In this document: positions 63,991 to 64,000 of the stretch, in pieces | How positions within the stretch are numbered: position 1 is the first letter of the stretch | How the letters are laid out: each line of letters starts with the position of its first letter | Assembly: GCA_039028795.1 (NCBI GenBank) | Contig: JBCCHJ010000004.1 | Span: forward strand, 1-64,000 | Origin: Thermohalobaculum sp039028795 | GTDB lineage: Bacteria > Pseudomonadota > Alphaproteobacteria > Rhodobacterales > Rhodobacteraceae | Direction of reading: 5' to 3' | Length of the DNA stretch: 64,000 nt | Program-made: the position numbers and the translations under genes | Notes under the pieces: model-generated | What the model saw: the letters and a program-made list of their open reading frames with translations, nothing else | The model's database searches: none | What the model was told of the DNA's origin: nothing

Positions 63991-64000
63991 CGCGCTCTCC

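Overview
This window looks like chromosomal DNA of a marine alphaproteobacterium of the order Rhodobacterales (Roseobacter group). The basis is protein resemblance recalled from family knowledge, not a database search: a RegA/PrrA-type regulator with a near-canonical C-terminus, a DUF6473 protein, a ferredoxin-NADP reductase of the Roseobacter kind, a PTPS-like/MDR/glycosyltransferase/methyltransferase cluster, and coupled ruvC-ruvA-ruvB. I see no rRNA, tRNA, CRISPR array, insertion sequence, integrase or phage gene.

Layout. 0.1-6.6 kb (minus strand): a type I secretion cassette in the order exported RTX/CHRD repeat protein, ABC exporter, HlyD-type fusion protein, with a strong hairpin between substrate and exporter and a terminator behind HlyD. 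6.8-14.9 kb: a LysR regulator, a long non-coding stretch, a Tat-exported DUF3179 protein, a ClC channel, two unknown membrane proteins, a DMT exporter and a carboxymuconolactone-decarboxylase-like protein. 15-19.6 kb: a DUF465 peptide, a TPR-sulfotransferase, a TTC38-like TPR protein and an orphan TadG-like pilus protein. 19.9-24.3 kb: 3-hydroxybutyryl-CoA dehydrogenase, two translationally coupled YceI proteins with a cytochrome b561, and an M48/LysM lipoprotein protease. 24.4-31.3 kb: a TetR regulator with two clear operators facing a hydrolase, a 2OG-Fe(II) oxygenase-like protein, a glutamine-synthetase-like enzyme with altered metal ligands, a hybrid histidine kinase broken by two in-frame stops, and a CitE-like lyase. 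31.4-41.3 kb: glnE, an enoyl-CoA hydratase, a DUF6473 protein, a PanE-like reductase and a hyuA-hyuB pair.

41.3-50.6 kb: fpr; a minus-strand run of BchC-like dehydrogenase, divergent PTPS homologue, glycosyltransferase and methyltransferase, followed by a PCu(A)C-type copper protein and a second methyltransferase; divergent opgH; and an M24 hydrolase. 50.9-57.1 kb: amino-acid and D-amino-acid metabolism, with an M20 deacylase, an entericidin-like lipoprotein, ACC deaminase (acdS) facing its Lrp-type regulator (acdR), then dgcN-dgcA-D-amino-acid transaminase. 57-64 kb: a DMT exporter, orphan regA, proC, a glutathione S-transferase, an unknown protein, a small TPR/peptidoglycan-binding protein, and ruvC-ruvA-ruvB.

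The best candidate for an undescribed system is the 43.96-47.24 kb run. Its PTPS homologue has lost the catalytic Cys and one zinc His, and it sits within a few bases of a glycosyltransferase and methyltransferase and beside a dehydrogenase without the usual zinc-ligand pattern. Together they could make a modified, glycosylated small molecule that is not queuosine or biopterin. The other strong observations are the kinase pseudogene with two stops and an intact frame, and the CHRD segment spliced into an RTX unit of the secreted protein.
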